Shown here one piece after another: positions 49,886 to 63,500 of a DNA stretch of 64,000 bases; positions within the stretch are counted from its first letter, which is position 1; every line of letters starts with the position of its first letter. The notes beneath the pieces were generated by a model. It was given only the letters and a program-made list of their open reading frames with translations, was not told where the DNA came from and did no database searches. The stretch is from Pipra filicauda (taxonomy: Eukaryota > Chordata > Aves > Passeriformes > Pipridae). The stretch lies in the NCBI RefSeq assembly GCF_003945595.2, contig NW_024104284.1, positions 1,859,377 through 1,923,376 of the forward strand, written 5' to 3'. The position numbers and the translations under genes were made by a program.

Positions 49886-52800
49886 CCAAGGGATTATATG
49901 CTGGGTTTCTAACAGGTATGAAGCCATGAAGTTCCTGCATGGATCTTTGCTGGAGTTACATCCTTTAAAGAGTCCCTTCCCCAACAGGAACGTTGGGTTT
50001 AATACCTAGTTCCAAGGCAGCTTTCTCTGTTGCTTGCCCTACAAAGGCTCTTTTCAATTTGCTGAGAAAGTGAACCGTAAGCAACTCTGAACTTTGCTTT
50101 AATACCTTATCATTTCAATAAAACTTCTGCACTTCCACAAAATAGCTGGGTTTCATACCGTGTATTTATCAGAGTGTCTGTAGCACTCTCAATTAGACTT
50201 TTGCATTACTGAGTTGGGACGATTTCTATTGCTTCTCAGGGTGCCATCGTACAAGATGTAAGAGTTCATTTCTGCCAAAATTCAACAGATAAATTATTTT
50301 CCTAATAATCAGAGATGGAGTTAATTCCATGCTAGACCAGAATATAGCCCAGAACAGCCATTTGAACTTATGTTCCCCTGACCCAATGATGTTGTGTGTC
50401 TAGCATAAATTTAATTCTTTGCATAAAGATTTTAAAACTCTATGGAATAAGGACTTGACCCTTGGTTTCCAGTGTCCCAGATGAATGCCTTTACTGTTAT
50501 AGAGTGTGTTTCTTGCAATAGCATCTGTTGGAGCTATTCCATGTTTAAATAATTAAGTAGTTACTAGGGCAAAGCAAGAGATACCAAGTCTGTATCCTAG
50601 TATTCAGGAATCCCAACTGAGCTGATAAAATAGAAGTCTCTGGCAGAAACTGGGAGCTAAAGGAAGTCCACGTGGGTATCTTCCAGTTCAGAGGAAGATC
50701 CTAACTTCTTATGATATCCTGAGGATTGGGCTTTCACTGGAAAGGTCTTGATTTCAACCCAGATGTAATAGAAAAAATCAGAAGGTTTTAGAGAACTGGA
50801 AAATTATATTCCACCATGCTCTAGGAATAATCATAATCAAATTATAAGGAAAAAAAGAATGCATATATCAATGGTGCATAAGTTTTGTTGTAAAGAAAGA
50901 ACTGCTACTGCTTCAGTGTTTCACAAACTCTGCTGTTAGTTACCCACAAGGACCAAGCATCACACACTCATCTGACCTGAACTAGCTGGTGGCGTATTGT
51001 CGGTGACAGGATCATGCTGAAAGTTTGTGGATTGCTGTCCCTTTCCTGTTTCAGGCTGTCCTTTTGGTGTACACAATACAGACAACTTAAGCAAGTGGTG
51101 AGATCCAGGCCTTAAAACACTGCCTTAGCTGTGGTAATGCTCCCGCAATCTGAGTCCGGTGAACACTTTGGAACTCAGCTCTCATTCAGGTCCCCTCCTA
51201 GAAGGTGCACAACAGAATGAGGAGCAGGGCGGGGATTGTCAGCTCAGTGATGGAGTCTTCTTTAATAGAGCCAGTTCAATAAATAAATCAAAATATCATT
51301 CCTTTTCTTAACTTAGTGCTGTCTGCTAATAATTTCTCCATTAACTAGGAATGCAGAGCAATAGGCAATGTGCTGCTCTGCATGTTAATAAGATTTCCAA
51401 CTTCAGGAACTGTTTTCTAGTACTGTTTCAGAGGGTATTGTCAGAGTTTCTCTCTTTACACTTAGACAACCTTGAACTCACCATGGTTGGTAATTGGCAG
51501 GATTTAGTCCCAGAACTAATCATGACAGACAACCTTAAAATTAGTAGCTATGCAAAATGAAGATAATAAGACCTCAGCTTGTCTGCAGAGCAGCAGTGAT
51601 CACCAGCACCTGTGAAGAAGCCAACTTCTTCAAACTCACGTAAGAGAAACAACTATTCAGGCCAGGATTCATCATGCTACACATGTAACATGCTACACAC
51701 ATAGCATAGTCATCAGAGGCTAAATCACTAGTGCAGTAGCTGTGAAGTACAAGAGCTGAGAGATTAAATGCTTGGAAAGCAACAGACAAGTATATGAATT
51801 CAGACATATTGCAAAGCCTGAAAGGACAATGGCAAAAAAAGCAAAGTTTTGATGCTGGTGGATTTAGTGTCTGCTTTTGCCAAATAAAATCTTAGAAAGA
51901 GATGTGGGGATAAAAGGTGTCTGGTATTGCCTTCACATTTCTTGGAACTTGTCCTCAACCTGCCTTGTTTTTTAAATAATTATTTCTGTGTAAAACCTTA
52001 GATTTTAAAATAAATTAAAAGTATATTCCTGTTTTCAAAAACAGTCAAAATTCCCCTTGTGGAGAGCTTAACATTTTCAGTGGGAAAAAAAAAAGAAAAC
52101 ATAAATTTTAAGAAAGTTGAATTAAAACACAAGTTATTTTAGTAGCCACAGTATTTATTATGCTTTTGGGGGGGAAAAAAAAAGAAGTAGTAAAAAAGCC
52201 TCTGCATCAGTGTCCTCCACATGACCCTGTTCATCAGTACAGTCTGGTTGCAATTGCTCCTGCGGCCAAAAGCATCAGCAAGCATGAGGAAGGTAGCCAG
52301 AGCCTAGTCTCTGCTTCAGCCACAGAAGACACGTCAAGAGAGATGCTTGCATAGCTCTGGGCGCTAACAGGCACCAGCTGGGTGGTCAGTGCCGGGAGGG
52401 TGTACTTTCCAGCTTCTTGAAGCTACAGCTGAATTTACATTTATGTTGCTACCAGCACCCTGGGAGGGATGCTTCATCAAGGCATAAAGGCTTCATCCAG
52501 ACTAGCTGGTGTTACTACAGGTCTCTCTTACCCATACTTTAAAACTGTCTATTACAATTGCCAGAAGCAGGAGTAGTGGAAGTTGTATGTCTGGATCAAT
52601 CATGTAAGCTAGATAGGATCTGACAACTTTGGGAAAGATTAAATTTAGATATATCAAGTTAAAACACAAGACCACATCAAAACCAAGTAATTTTCAAATA
52701 ATTTGCTTCTTTGGGTCCTCTGAAAATTTCCTGTGGAGAGGGGTTATTCATCTGGTCCCAGTTTAGATATTTGCTGATCTTTTTTTAAAAAATTGCATGC

Positions 52801-55800
52801 CGTGCTATTTAAACAGCAACCTTTAAGCTGTTTAAAGGAGGAGAGTGCAAAGCACTGGATTAATCTGCTTACAGCCCATATGGCCAGATGTTCCAAGGAC
52901 TGTGGAGGAGCACAGGTCACAGTTAACCCACACTCAAATGGCTTTCTCAGCAAGAGGGCTTTATTCCACTTGATAAATCAAACTGGATAGCATTTTTATC
53001 TTAGAAATTGATTTCAATATTCTACTGTCAGGAATAAAAATCAAGATGCAGTATGCTGTTCATGGGCACAGCGTTGAGGTGCTGGGGAATTGTCTGGTAC
53101 ATTATTGCATTACTAAAAGTCAGGAAGATCTAGGCGAAAATACATATTGTAGTCAAAAGGTGAGGAGGAAAATAAATTTCTGCTTCTCTATGGGAGAACA
53201 GGGCATACAAAACTGAATTTTCTAATCTAATGAAAAGAGTCAGAAGGATGATGACTGAGCAGGAGTGTTATTATAAATTAAAATGGGAGCCTTTACAAGC
53301 TGATAAATAGAGCATAATGAATAACATTTTTAAGCATCAGCTAATTTATGAATGCTGTTCAGTCTTTGCCCCAGCCAATTCTTGACTTCGTTTTTGGATT
53401 TGACCGATTGTGTATTGTTTTTACAAAACCACCTTCTTGTCAAGTGGGATCTTTTCTTTCTGTGTAATCTTATTTGTTTTATTCTTCACAGGCCCGGTCA
53501 AAATACTGACTACAGTTTCTTTCAAAGTACAAAACAAACAGATTTACTCTTTCTATGGTCTTTATTTTTTTATGTTGGTGATAGACACAGACTACAAAAA
53601 CTAGTATGTCATTACTTTAGAGATGGTATAACACTAATACTCCTGGTAAAGCCTTTTAAAAGGAGAAGAAAATCAATACAAAGTTGTAATTTCTCAACCT
53701 ATTGGACTTCACAGCATCCAACATAAAATAGATCAACATTTGAGTTTGCTGTTACAGAAATGTGGAGATTTCCAAGTCACCCAGAGGATATAGATGACAT
53801 TCTTGCTGCAGCCCTGGCTCTCTGCTCAAGTTAGGTGACACTGGCATTTTGTGTGCAAAATTGCTTTTGTGGCTTAGATTGTATGCATTTGAAAAGAAAC
53901 ATTTCAGGCGTGGAGTAAAACCACAGTGTGTATTGCTCATCATCACAAGATCCATCATAAATGGCTCTAGTGTATAGTTACAAAGTGTGGGTTATGAGGA
54001 CTGATGATAATTACTGTGGTAGCTAATTGGGATCAAAAGGTTTATGAGTAAGCAATCAGCTGTGGCCAAAGAGATGGAGTGGAGGTGAGAGCGCAGCCAG
54101 CAAACATTTTATCAGTGCATTAGCAATTAATGAAGAGTTCGTTCTCAGTTTCTTCTATGTAGCTAGCATGGACACCCTACTGCTCATTTTAAGCTACTTG
54201 AGAAACTTTCTTTCAAAATTTTAGAATCTTTGGATTTCCTTTTAGTGTTTGGATAGGCATTTGCAAATTGCTGACAAAGCAGCACTGACCAGTGGTGAAG
54301 TATTGTCCAAAGATAAACAAGCTTGGCATGGAGGTGGTGAAAAATTGCAGCAAAGGCAACCTGTGATCACTAGATAACAAGGCTATGTGAAAACAGAAAA
54401 ACAGCAACTTCTGGAAACCCAGATCAGTAAAGCCAAGACACGGGAAAGAATTTTAACCATTTAATACAGGATGGGAGTTGTGATAATGAAACAAGACAAA
54501 GACATTTGTAAACTTTCAGATAATTTACTGATGAAAATATAATTAGGGTTAAATATTTTCTCTGTTGTTATTCAGTATATTAGGAAATGTAAATAGTCAT
54601 TTCATGCAAAATTTCCATAGAAAAAGAGTACTAATCGCCATGCAATTTTTATGTACTGAATTATTAACTGGAGTTAATTAGGAAATGTGAGACAGAACAT
54701 TTTTCCATTGAAAAATATGAATGAAAGAAAAAAAAAAAAGATTTTTTAACCTTGAAAAATTTGGAAAAAAATTTATTTCAAAATAATTTTTTTTTAACTT
54801 TATGCAGTAAATAAGAATTAGAAATTAAAACTAAATTGTTTAGTTTTGTCTAAATCAAACATTTCAAATTATACTGCTGTATTTATCAGCATGCAGTTAT
54901 GAAGTCACTATACATTAGACAAGGATATTAAGTACTTTGACCTTGCCATTGCTGAAATTGATAGATTTTTACAATTCACTTCATCAACAAATACTCTCTG
55001 GAAACATGGAATGCAAGTTATACAAACCACCATGTATTCAGGACACACACAGCATGTTCAGCATGGAGGATGTAATGAATCACCTTGAAATCACAATGAA
55101 ATGCCTCTGATTTTCAAAGGAAGCAGATATGGATAGCGTACCATCATAGCCAGGGTGTCACAATGTCTGTAAAATTGACCAAACTAGTTAAAAGTTATTG
55201 TCATAGTGAGGGGACTCAAAATTTTACTTTTATTCTGCATTTTTCTCTATTATTAACCAAATGTGTATTTCTGTATATATGTCCTTTTTCCCTTCTGAAA
55301 AAAATGTACTATATGTTCATAATTAGCTTTATAATAGCAAATTGAAGGTCAAGCAAAATGAACCATTTTGGGTTTTATATAACTGCAGCTGCAGTTTAAA
55401 CATGGAATTAAATTGTGGCCTTTTATATTCACACACAGGACAAAAAAACACTTAAGAAATTTTAGACTCTTTTGTAGCACTTTAACTTTACATTGTTACC
55501 AAAATATTCCTTCTTACTGGATTTTGATATAAAACTTCTCTTTCATGGGAGGTCATTATAACAGGATTCAAATCTCTTCAAATCTCTTCTCTAATGGTGT
55601 TCCTGTAAGTGCAGGGAGTGAGTACAGAGTGATAAACTACTGTACTTAATGTGCACTTCTTATGATGTAAACAACATTTACTGGAACATTTCTGAGACTG
55701 TGTACCAAGTGAACTTAGTAATTAAAAACTTGTTATCTACACAGTTCACACTGTTTTGCGTCCCGTGGAACAACATTTTCTAGTTGTATTATGTTGCTAA

Positions 55801-58574
55801 GTGAGATCTACATGACATCATTCATTGAAACAACTGACCCAGATGGATAATTTGACCCCAGTTTCAAAAAATATTATCTTTCCTCCTTTCTTCTTCTGTT
55901 TTCCTTATGATCTTTCAATTGTGAACCACAGTCTGAGATAAGAATATAATGAAACATTGAACAAAACCTTTGGAACCAGTAAGAACGGTGGAAAACTTGA
56001 TCGAATCTTGGCAATACCAGGATAAATGTGAACACTCCCTTTGATTTTTAATGTTTCATTTAATGATTGTTCTTATTATTGCTATTATAACATGATGCAT
56101 TGCTAAGTGATCTGTAGACTTAACTATTGTATTAACACAGGATAGTTAAATATCAAGAAATTGTGGTCATCCCTGGGCAAATATTTTTTATTTGTAGTTC
56201 TTAGAGGCTGAAAAGAAGGTTATGTCAAGTAATCGGAAAAAACCCACTTTTTTTTCAATAGCCTGTCCTTTAGTTCACAGTGTTGGTTGATCTAGCAGAA
56301 GATGCCATCTTGACTGCAAATTCTGTGCTGTTTATCTTTAGATTGTCACAGTTACAGTAGCATCAGTGCTCTGTTGTGTAATATTAGTAATTTCATGCCT
56401 TTAGTACCTCAGAATAAACTGCTCCAAGAGAAAAAATAAATTAGTGGTCTGGAATTGGGTGTTGGTGTCCTTTTTTTGCCAGGAATCTAGAGCATTTACT
56501 GGGTAGAAGACCGTCTGGGCTTAACAGCTGAAAGTGCCACTCCTTCCATTGTCTGACATATTTTTTCTGCCTAAAAGAAAATTCTGAGAGAATTACTGAT
56601 ACTAGAAGTGATCTTTGGAGGAAGCAGATATGAAGTTTGTATTTAAAGCCTGAACCCCCCTATAACAGCCAGGAGTGCTGGGGCACTCATGCAGCACACC
56701 GCCACTCTGCCCAATCTCACCCTGTTTTTCCAGGCTTGCCTTTTGTTTTGCAGGGCAGTGATTTGTTAGCTAATTTGGTGGAATGAGGGTGCTCAAGGCT
56801 CTGTAGGTATTAGATGTCTTTGCAAACATTACAGAGACATGTTTGTCCAGTTAAAACTCATTCAGGAGGGTTCGCATGCATTTCTGTGGACAGCAGGCTG
56901 ATGCATTGGTATTTAAGTGCCCGCTTTTAGGAAGTTCTAGAAAACGAAGAATACCTGTTTTTTGAGCACAAGTATTAATAAACATATGAATTGCATCTCC
57001 AAACTGCTTGTCATGGCTTAGAATAAGCTTTTGAAACTGCTTCCACAAAATGTTTTCAGAGGCAAATGCTAGAACAAATCCCTGCCTCTGGGATATAACA
57101 GGTTTTGCTGTATTTTCAGTTGTATACTCTGTGGAGATGTAGTTTTTGTAGTAATCATGGACTGAACTTCTCTGGTCCTGCCACAGGTTTTATGAGAGAA
57201 ACTAAAGGAGACTACCTTTCATTTTCTTTACTGGGCCTCAGACCATCAGGGCCCATTTTTAGTTGTCCATTTGACTTGAAATAGAGGGGATGGATTATTG
57301 TTTCTTATAAGCACTGGCTAATGGTATCCACAGAGCAGTTCAGATGGGTGTGGTATAAGACATAATCAAAAATTAGTTACAACGAGAAAATACAGCGCAA
57401 GAACCATTATTTTCTTTCTTCAGTGGAAGAAGTAAAACCAACCTATTTGCCCAAAATAAATGTAATGGAGATGGCCCAGATCCATAACTACTTTGTAGTA
57501 AGGATTGATTACTGTTCTGTTGCTGTTGCATAGACTGATACAACAGGACTCCATTATTATCAATTCAAAATTCACATTGCTATCATCATTCCCATACCTC
57601 ATTTTGCTGCTATTGCTGCTAAGAATATTTGAAGTAAATTACGTTAAAAATGTAATCATATTAAATTGAAACTGAAAAACAGCATTAGAAAAGTAAAGAA
57701 TGGTATATTCAATGACTTGTTAGATCAAAGTGCATAAGTGTTTATTCTTAATGGAATACTAAGTTCTTGTTTCAAATGTGTGGATTCCTTTTGATTATGT
57801 TAGATCCCCACAGCTGCTCAGACATTGACAGAGATTCACATAAAACGAGGCAATGAATATGGTAAAGCTCAACGACTCACAAAGGAGTAGTTGGAGGCTG
57901 ACTTCAAGGTGAATGTTTGTACTCTGAGCTTCATTCCTGAATTAGGTAGTCATTGTCACAAATCTCCTACCTTCTCCACCTTGGCTTATGTGTCCAGAAC
58001 ATATTCTCTCAGTCACCTGCTTCCCACACATTTTCTGCCTACAGACAAAACCTTCCAGTTTCAGAAGGTGTACTAGCCCTCATCTGTGAATGGACAGATT
58101 TTAATGTGAAATTGGAAATCTGCATTTATAGAGTCTTCACTAGATCTTGACTTTATTCCAGAGCTATATCTGTTAAGCTAAATCACAGAAGTTCTTCTGA
58201 GACTGATTTCTATTCTGTTTATCAAGCATTTAGCCTATGACTGACAAAAGAAGAGATAAAAACCAATTGATTTTGAACCATGAAGGACCCATATACTTGG
58301 TGTAGCTTGGGCGAAATGCCACTGGCTGTGTTATAAGAGTAGACAATTTAGCCCAAACTGAGTTCCTACATTTGTAATTGAGGTTATGACTGATGTAGCA
58401 CTATTATGTCCTGCAAAGTTCACATAATATTACTCAAAAGGATACAGAGAACTGTATTTTATGGAGAGGGTAATGATTGTGATAAAATAAGGTTTTGTGT
58501 GCTAATGTAGTTCCACATAAAGTGTTCTCTGTAACTTCTGGGAAATTTTTAGGGAAGGAGGAATAAAAAACTTT
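49886..58574. other. AT-rich unique non-coding DNA
   Basis: No gene is recognised in about 8.7 kb. Open frames are at most 124 codons (53352-53726 plus), domain-free and in AT-rich DNA. A 10-bp perfect tandem duplication TCAAATCTCT lies at 55568-55587. A short G run followed by an A run lies near 52167-52183. No transposon ends were seen. Confidence 0.55.
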
Positions 58575-58712
58575 CACAGAATATTCTGAATTGGAAGAGA
58601 CCCACAAGGATCATCAAGCCCAACTCTTAAGTAATGGTTCATACAGGGAATTGAACCCGTGACCTTGATGTCATTAGCACCAAGTTTTATCCAACTATCT
58701 ACTCTGCAGCCT
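58575..58712 (-). mobile_element. tRNA-Ile/CR1 chimeric SINE (TguSINE1-like)
   Basis: A SINE on the minus strand with two recognisable parts. The low-coordinate part (58575-58635) is a CR1-type 3' tail: its plus strand reads CACAGAATATTCTGAATTGG, then AGACCCACAAGGATCATCAAG, with CCAACTC after it. The high-coordinate part (58636-58712) is antisense to a tRNA-Ile-like head. A tRNA-derived promoter plus a CR1 tail, which lets the element use the CR1 reverse transcriptase in trans, is the design of passerine TguSINE1. Divergence from a tRNA gene and the degraded ends suggest an old insertion. The 5' end of the head (A-box side) is poorly kept and no target-site duplication is clear. It could instead be a nested pair of separate insertions, but the close abutment in the expected order argues against that. 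Confidence 0.82.
58636..58712 (-). pseudogene. tRNA-Ile(AAT)-like head of the SINE
   Basis: Read on the minus strand this follows tRNA-Ile(AAT) from the D-arm to the acceptor 3' side. TTGGTGCTAATGACATCAAG covers the anticodon arm, with the anticodon AAT kept (plus-strand ATT at 58673-58675). CACGGGTTCAATTCCCTG covers the T-arm with a near-perfect B-box (58647-58657 on the plus strand, one difference from GGTTCGAATCC). The 5' acceptor half and A-box are too decayed to pair, so this is not a working tRNA gene. Confidence 0.85.
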
Positions 58713-61700
58713 TTGTGCCACTTCTACGTTCTCTCTCTCTGTCAAAAAGCCAAGACTTTTTGAAAAGAAAAGGGAATTTGTAATTTACTTATGGAGATGA
58801 AAAATACAAATTTCTGTAACTTGTCTAATAACTCAAAACTCAGTTCTAGATGATGTTTTTGGGGTAGTTCATATTTCTTCAGATTCAGTAATTTTCATAA
58901 GTCCAGCTCTACATTTGGGTTTTGATCACCCTAAAATAAAATTTCAACTTGACCTATTCTTATTCAGAATTAAAACCTCATTGTTTAGATTTATGTGTGG
59001 CAAACTAAAGAAACAGATACATCTCAGAAGACTTATCCAGGAAAGCTAATAGTTAAAAGGTTAAATAGGGCAGTAGGTAAATATGGGGAAAGGAATCATA
59101 ACAAAAATAATTGTTACTGATCTTGATTTTTTTTTATTCTTTTTTTCCCCTGATCTTTCTACTAGTAAAATACTGGTATAGGATATTTTCTATAATTTTA
59201 TATGTAGTATATAGAAAAATCACAAAGAAAATACTAAACAAACTATGCAACAGGATAATTTATGGGACCTGTAGTTAGGATCACACTTCTGTATCTATTA
59301 TAATTACCCACAGACCTTGGGAGTCTTGGAGAGCAGCCAGAATACCAGCATACACTCTTGTATACACAGAGAGTAATAAACATATTCTTGGCACTAATTG
59401 TCCATCCTTCCCCAGCAATTAAGGGACTGTTTTCTAGGTTTTATCCATATGCTCACCAGCATAACATTTGCTCTTGCTGTGCTCATCTATCCGATGACCT
59501 AATGCTTCATGAAGGGGGTATCAAAATACCACTGGATGACCAAGCTGTAGGTCTGTGCTTTGCAGGCATCTCATCTAGCACTCATGCTGATAGCTGGGGA
59601 GTCGAGCCTTTGCTCTCTAGACTACTGTGAGCAAACTCCACTTGGGTAAGGACTGAAAGTGTGCCAACAGGAATCCCATATGGTGTTTATTATCTGGAGA
59701 GCGTCCAGGCAACGCTGCTAATGCCTGCTGTTATTACTACCATAAATACTGCATTAAGATGGGTCAGATTCTTAAGGAAGAAGGTTATACTGGAACGGAG
59801 AAATGGTCTTCTGCGTGTAAGAAAGGAGACAGAGACCACGTGCTGATGTCTGTAAGTCTCTTTTTAGCAGGACCCTTGAACTGGTCAGTGTTCACCACAC
59901 ATTGAGGAACTCTGAGGGGCCTCTAAGCTGTGGTGTCTCTGTCCCTCCCTGAGACTGCAGGGTGAGAAGGCCTGTGCTACCCTTGGTCAGGAATAGTGAA
60001 CAGCAGGTTGGAGACGCGATTTGTTGGATTCATTTCTGTGTTACCGAAACGAGCATCCAGGAGAGAGTGTTGCTTATGTAGAAGCAATCTGAGGTCAGGT
60101 TGTGGTCACTGACTCATTACTTCAGTAGGACATTGCATGTCCTTTCATAAGACTGCTGTCTCACTGCCCTGCCACTAGATTACATGGAAGGAGAGCTAAA
60201 CTTACCCAGAATTGATTAAATTCTTGAGTCTGGTTAAATTTAGGTCTTCCTTCTTAGCTCTAGACTTTCTCACTAAGATTAAGAAGTAAAGGGGATTATT
60301 GTTTTCTGTAGACATGCTGTGTTCTGCAAATGCATTCCTGTCACTTCTTTGGGAACAGCACAGAGATCAAAAAAAGAAGTTTGCTCTTTTTTTTTTGGCC
60401 AGGCAATAGCCTTTACATAAGGCAGAGGTTTGGGCATCTTCTTTTTTCCAGTTTTCATCATGGCAGAAACAGCATGAATATGTTCTCTAAATATGTCTTC
60501 TTTGGGAGGTAGTCATAATTTCTGGGGAATAAAAATTATAAGATAAGTGAAGCAATACACCTAATAATTTAAAACCCCCACATTTAAAACAATTCCTTAT
60601 TTTGAAATCTGCTGATCACTGCTGCTTAATCACGTAAACATATTTCAAGATCCCTTTGTTATGCTTTGCCTGTTAAATTATGTTTATTTCTTATTGTACA
60701 AGAAAACTAATGATTCATAAATTTAAAATAATAGTGCTGTAAGGATTGTACTTCTTCAATTTCATTAATTTTGTAACTTCTGCCTTTCCCCTGTAGCTTG
60801 TAACAACCCATTCCCCTTACAGTATACCAACACAAAAAAAAATTTCAAAGCTCCTATCATAGCTATATCAAATATAGATTGTGAGTCTAAGCAGGCAGGT
60901 TGAAAACCATGGAAAGATTTTACACGAAAGAATTTACATATATTAAATCCGTGATTCATACTACTCCTAGCAGAAAGTCCCATTCAGTACACCAGTCAGG
61001 AAAGACTAATACCTCATGCTGTCAGAGCCTCAGGAAATTGCTATATTTAGATCCCTAAATTATAGAATGCAGCTATTAGCACGATCTTTATTATCATTAA
61101 CATTATGATTAATACTAGAAGTTAAAACTGCTGAAGAATTTAACTTACTCATCAAGAACAGTTTTCCCAGCTCCAGCAATGGGATATACGAACAAACTTG
61201 CCTACATAACATCCTGTGTCGTGACATTGCATTTATAATATAATTATAATGCTAGAGCCCCCACAGAAGTGAAGTAAGTTATTCCCCTCTCTTGCTTACC
61301 TAAGGCACTGCTTGCGCCTAACTCATCAGGATGTAGAACAGGGATTATACAGTGCTTTTTGCTTTGTGCTTTTCACTTTTCTGACTGCAGAGTCCTGGAA
61401 CAGATGTCATTGTGTTGCTACATGCCCAAAGCACCTCTCACCACAGGACAGCCCTACCACAGACCCTGTAGGACTCAGTGCTGTCAGAGGCCCTGATGTG
61501 TTATAACAAAACAAAATGTCTCATAAGTCATGCCATTTGTCAGGGCCTATATATCTATTTCTTATTTCAGCTCTGTGTGCTCCTGGTACGTTTTTCAAAA
61601 TCAAACAGAAAATTTTCCCGTGCCATATAGGAGCTATAAGGAAATAAGCTTTATCCTTCTGGGATATGATTCTGGGCCCAAAATTAGTTATTTAACTTGT

Positions 61701-62589
61701 TGTTTTCTTACCATTTGAAAAAAATTCTATTTGAAAGTTTGTAGGATCTGGCAGTAACCCTGCCAGAGATTTGTTCACATCATTATTGACATGCCAGAAG
61801 CATAACAAAAAATGTCTTTTCATTTAAGCAGCATTTATCAGCTGAGGCTTGATGACTGCCCCAGGCTCTAATAGCTATGAGAAATTCGTGTTTAATCATG
61901 AGCATTATGCAGTATGAAAACAGATTGTGTTTTTAAAGCTAACTGTATCCTGCTCTGAGGAATGGGCACTGTCCTGTGAAAGCATGTCGTGATGTGTTCC
62001 TGCAGCCCTGATGTTTGTATTGCACTGACAGAAAAACTTCTAGATGACAAATTTAAAGCCTTTATCCCTTGGATCCAGGCCCATGTAAGAAAAAGTGTCT
62101 TTAATCCATAAACACCACCTCTGGAGCTGCAGAATATCTATCATTAAAAAGCCATTCAGACCAGCTTGCAGGCTGCACTGGAACAGAGAAACATTTCCTG
62201 GGGTTCCCCTCTCCACCAGAATTAAGATCCTTTTAGCACTGGATATCTGAAAGAAAGTGTAGCCCCACTGCTCTCTTCTATCTGGGATACAGGAAAACTA
62301 ATGGAGGTACTAAACAGCATGAAGCTGTCAGTGCTCTCAGCACAGAACTCCTCTTGGAGGAAAAAAAAGTTCTTTCATTCTAGTCTTCAAGGTTAACAGT
62401 TTTGATCATCAGAAAGGACACAGTATGGTTCTACATTTACACCTTGGGAAATGTTCAAACTTTGAATTCTGAAAAGTTTTCTGTTAATATTAAATGCACA
62501 GGTGTATAAAAATGCAAGAAGTATATAGAGAAAGGTTGTAGAAGAGAGGAAGGCTACTGGTGGGTACCATGGGGTAGTCTGTGCAGTCT

Positions 62590-62667
62590 AAGACACAGCC
62601 TGTGTCTTACTGTGTCCTGATGGGCAGGGTCTCCTACAAGCAGATACAGTAGGTCTGCCCATCACAG
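62590..62667. repeat. Cluster of inverted repeats (palindrome plus compound hairpin)
   Basis: AAGACACAG (62590-62598), a single C, and CTGTGTCTT (62600-62608) form a 9-base palindrome. Two bases downstream a second structure begins. CTGT (62610-62613), GATGGGCAG (62619-62627) and CCTAC (62633-62637) can pair with GTAGG (62649-62653), CTGCCCATC (62655-62663) and ACAG (62664-62667) around an 11-base loop, with bulges. No known RNA family is recognised. Confidence 0.6.
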
Positions 62668-63124
62668 ACAGGGTGGACACACCTAATCTTGTCCTAAACT
62701 TAATCTAAGAATGATGAAGATTCTTCAGAGAAAGCCAATGATAGATGATCCATGTGTACAGCTGGCTGCCAGCCTCTGAAAAGTCATGTTCGGTTCATAT
62801 CCAGATGACTCCCAACTCCACTCTTCTGCATTCCCCTCGATTTTAATTTTCTTTATATAGCAACATTACATAGTTTTAACCAAAGGTTTTGTGTTCTGAG
62901 ACCATGGACACTGAAGGGGTTTTGTGAGAAAGTGAAGTTTATTTCCTGACCTCCTCTGGATTAATAGTATGAAAGCTTTGAATTCCAGTAACATGACAGA
63001 AGTGATTATCCACTGGGATCATTTCGTATTAAACCATTTCCAGGATGTGAAGTTCCCAAATAAATACCATATGAAGGATTGGATGTACTCTACCATAGTT
63101 TCAGTAATTATTAGTAGTTTAGAG

Positions 63125-63500
63125 GTTCTTGTCAGGGCAGTGCAAGTCAGCAGGGCAGGGCCTGGCAGCTCATCCCGTCTTGCCCCATCCAGGAGCAAGG
63201 AGGCACAGGGGCAGCTCCAGATATCAGCCACCTCCCTGGGCATGCTGTCAGGACAAGGTCTTGCTGGGCTGTGGGCCCATGGGTGGGTCTGGCTCAGCAG
63301 AGCCTATGGCAGTGCTGTGGGGACCTGGAGCCCATTCCTGCTGTAGCAGCACTGGGGCAGGGCTGATGGTCCCAGTAGGCTGACATGGGGTCCTGTGCCC
63401 TGGGCAGGGTGGGGGGAGCCCTGGGAGCTGACATAGGCTCCTGGGTCATAGCCAGGGGGGTCTTGGGGAGGCTGAGCAGGGATGTGCAAGGCTGGCAGTG
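63125..63500. repeat. GC-rich islet with degenerate about 46-bp repeats
   Basis: A sharply bounded GC-rich, CpG-poor block. Within it the phrases GCTGACATGGGGTCCTG (from 63379) and GCTGACATAGGCTCCTGGG (from 63427) start two diverged units of about 48 and 44 bp. Further GCTGA starts lie at 63362 and 63471. This looks like an old minisatellite. Frames are open on both strands but repeat the same short peptide patterns and show no domain. Confidence 0.5.

Noticed and set aside
59759..59905. Short frame beginning Met-Gly-Gln, reminiscent of a retroviral matrix start
   Set aside because: Under 50 codons, with no primer-binding site, LTR or further retroviral motif around it. The resemblance is limited to the first residues.
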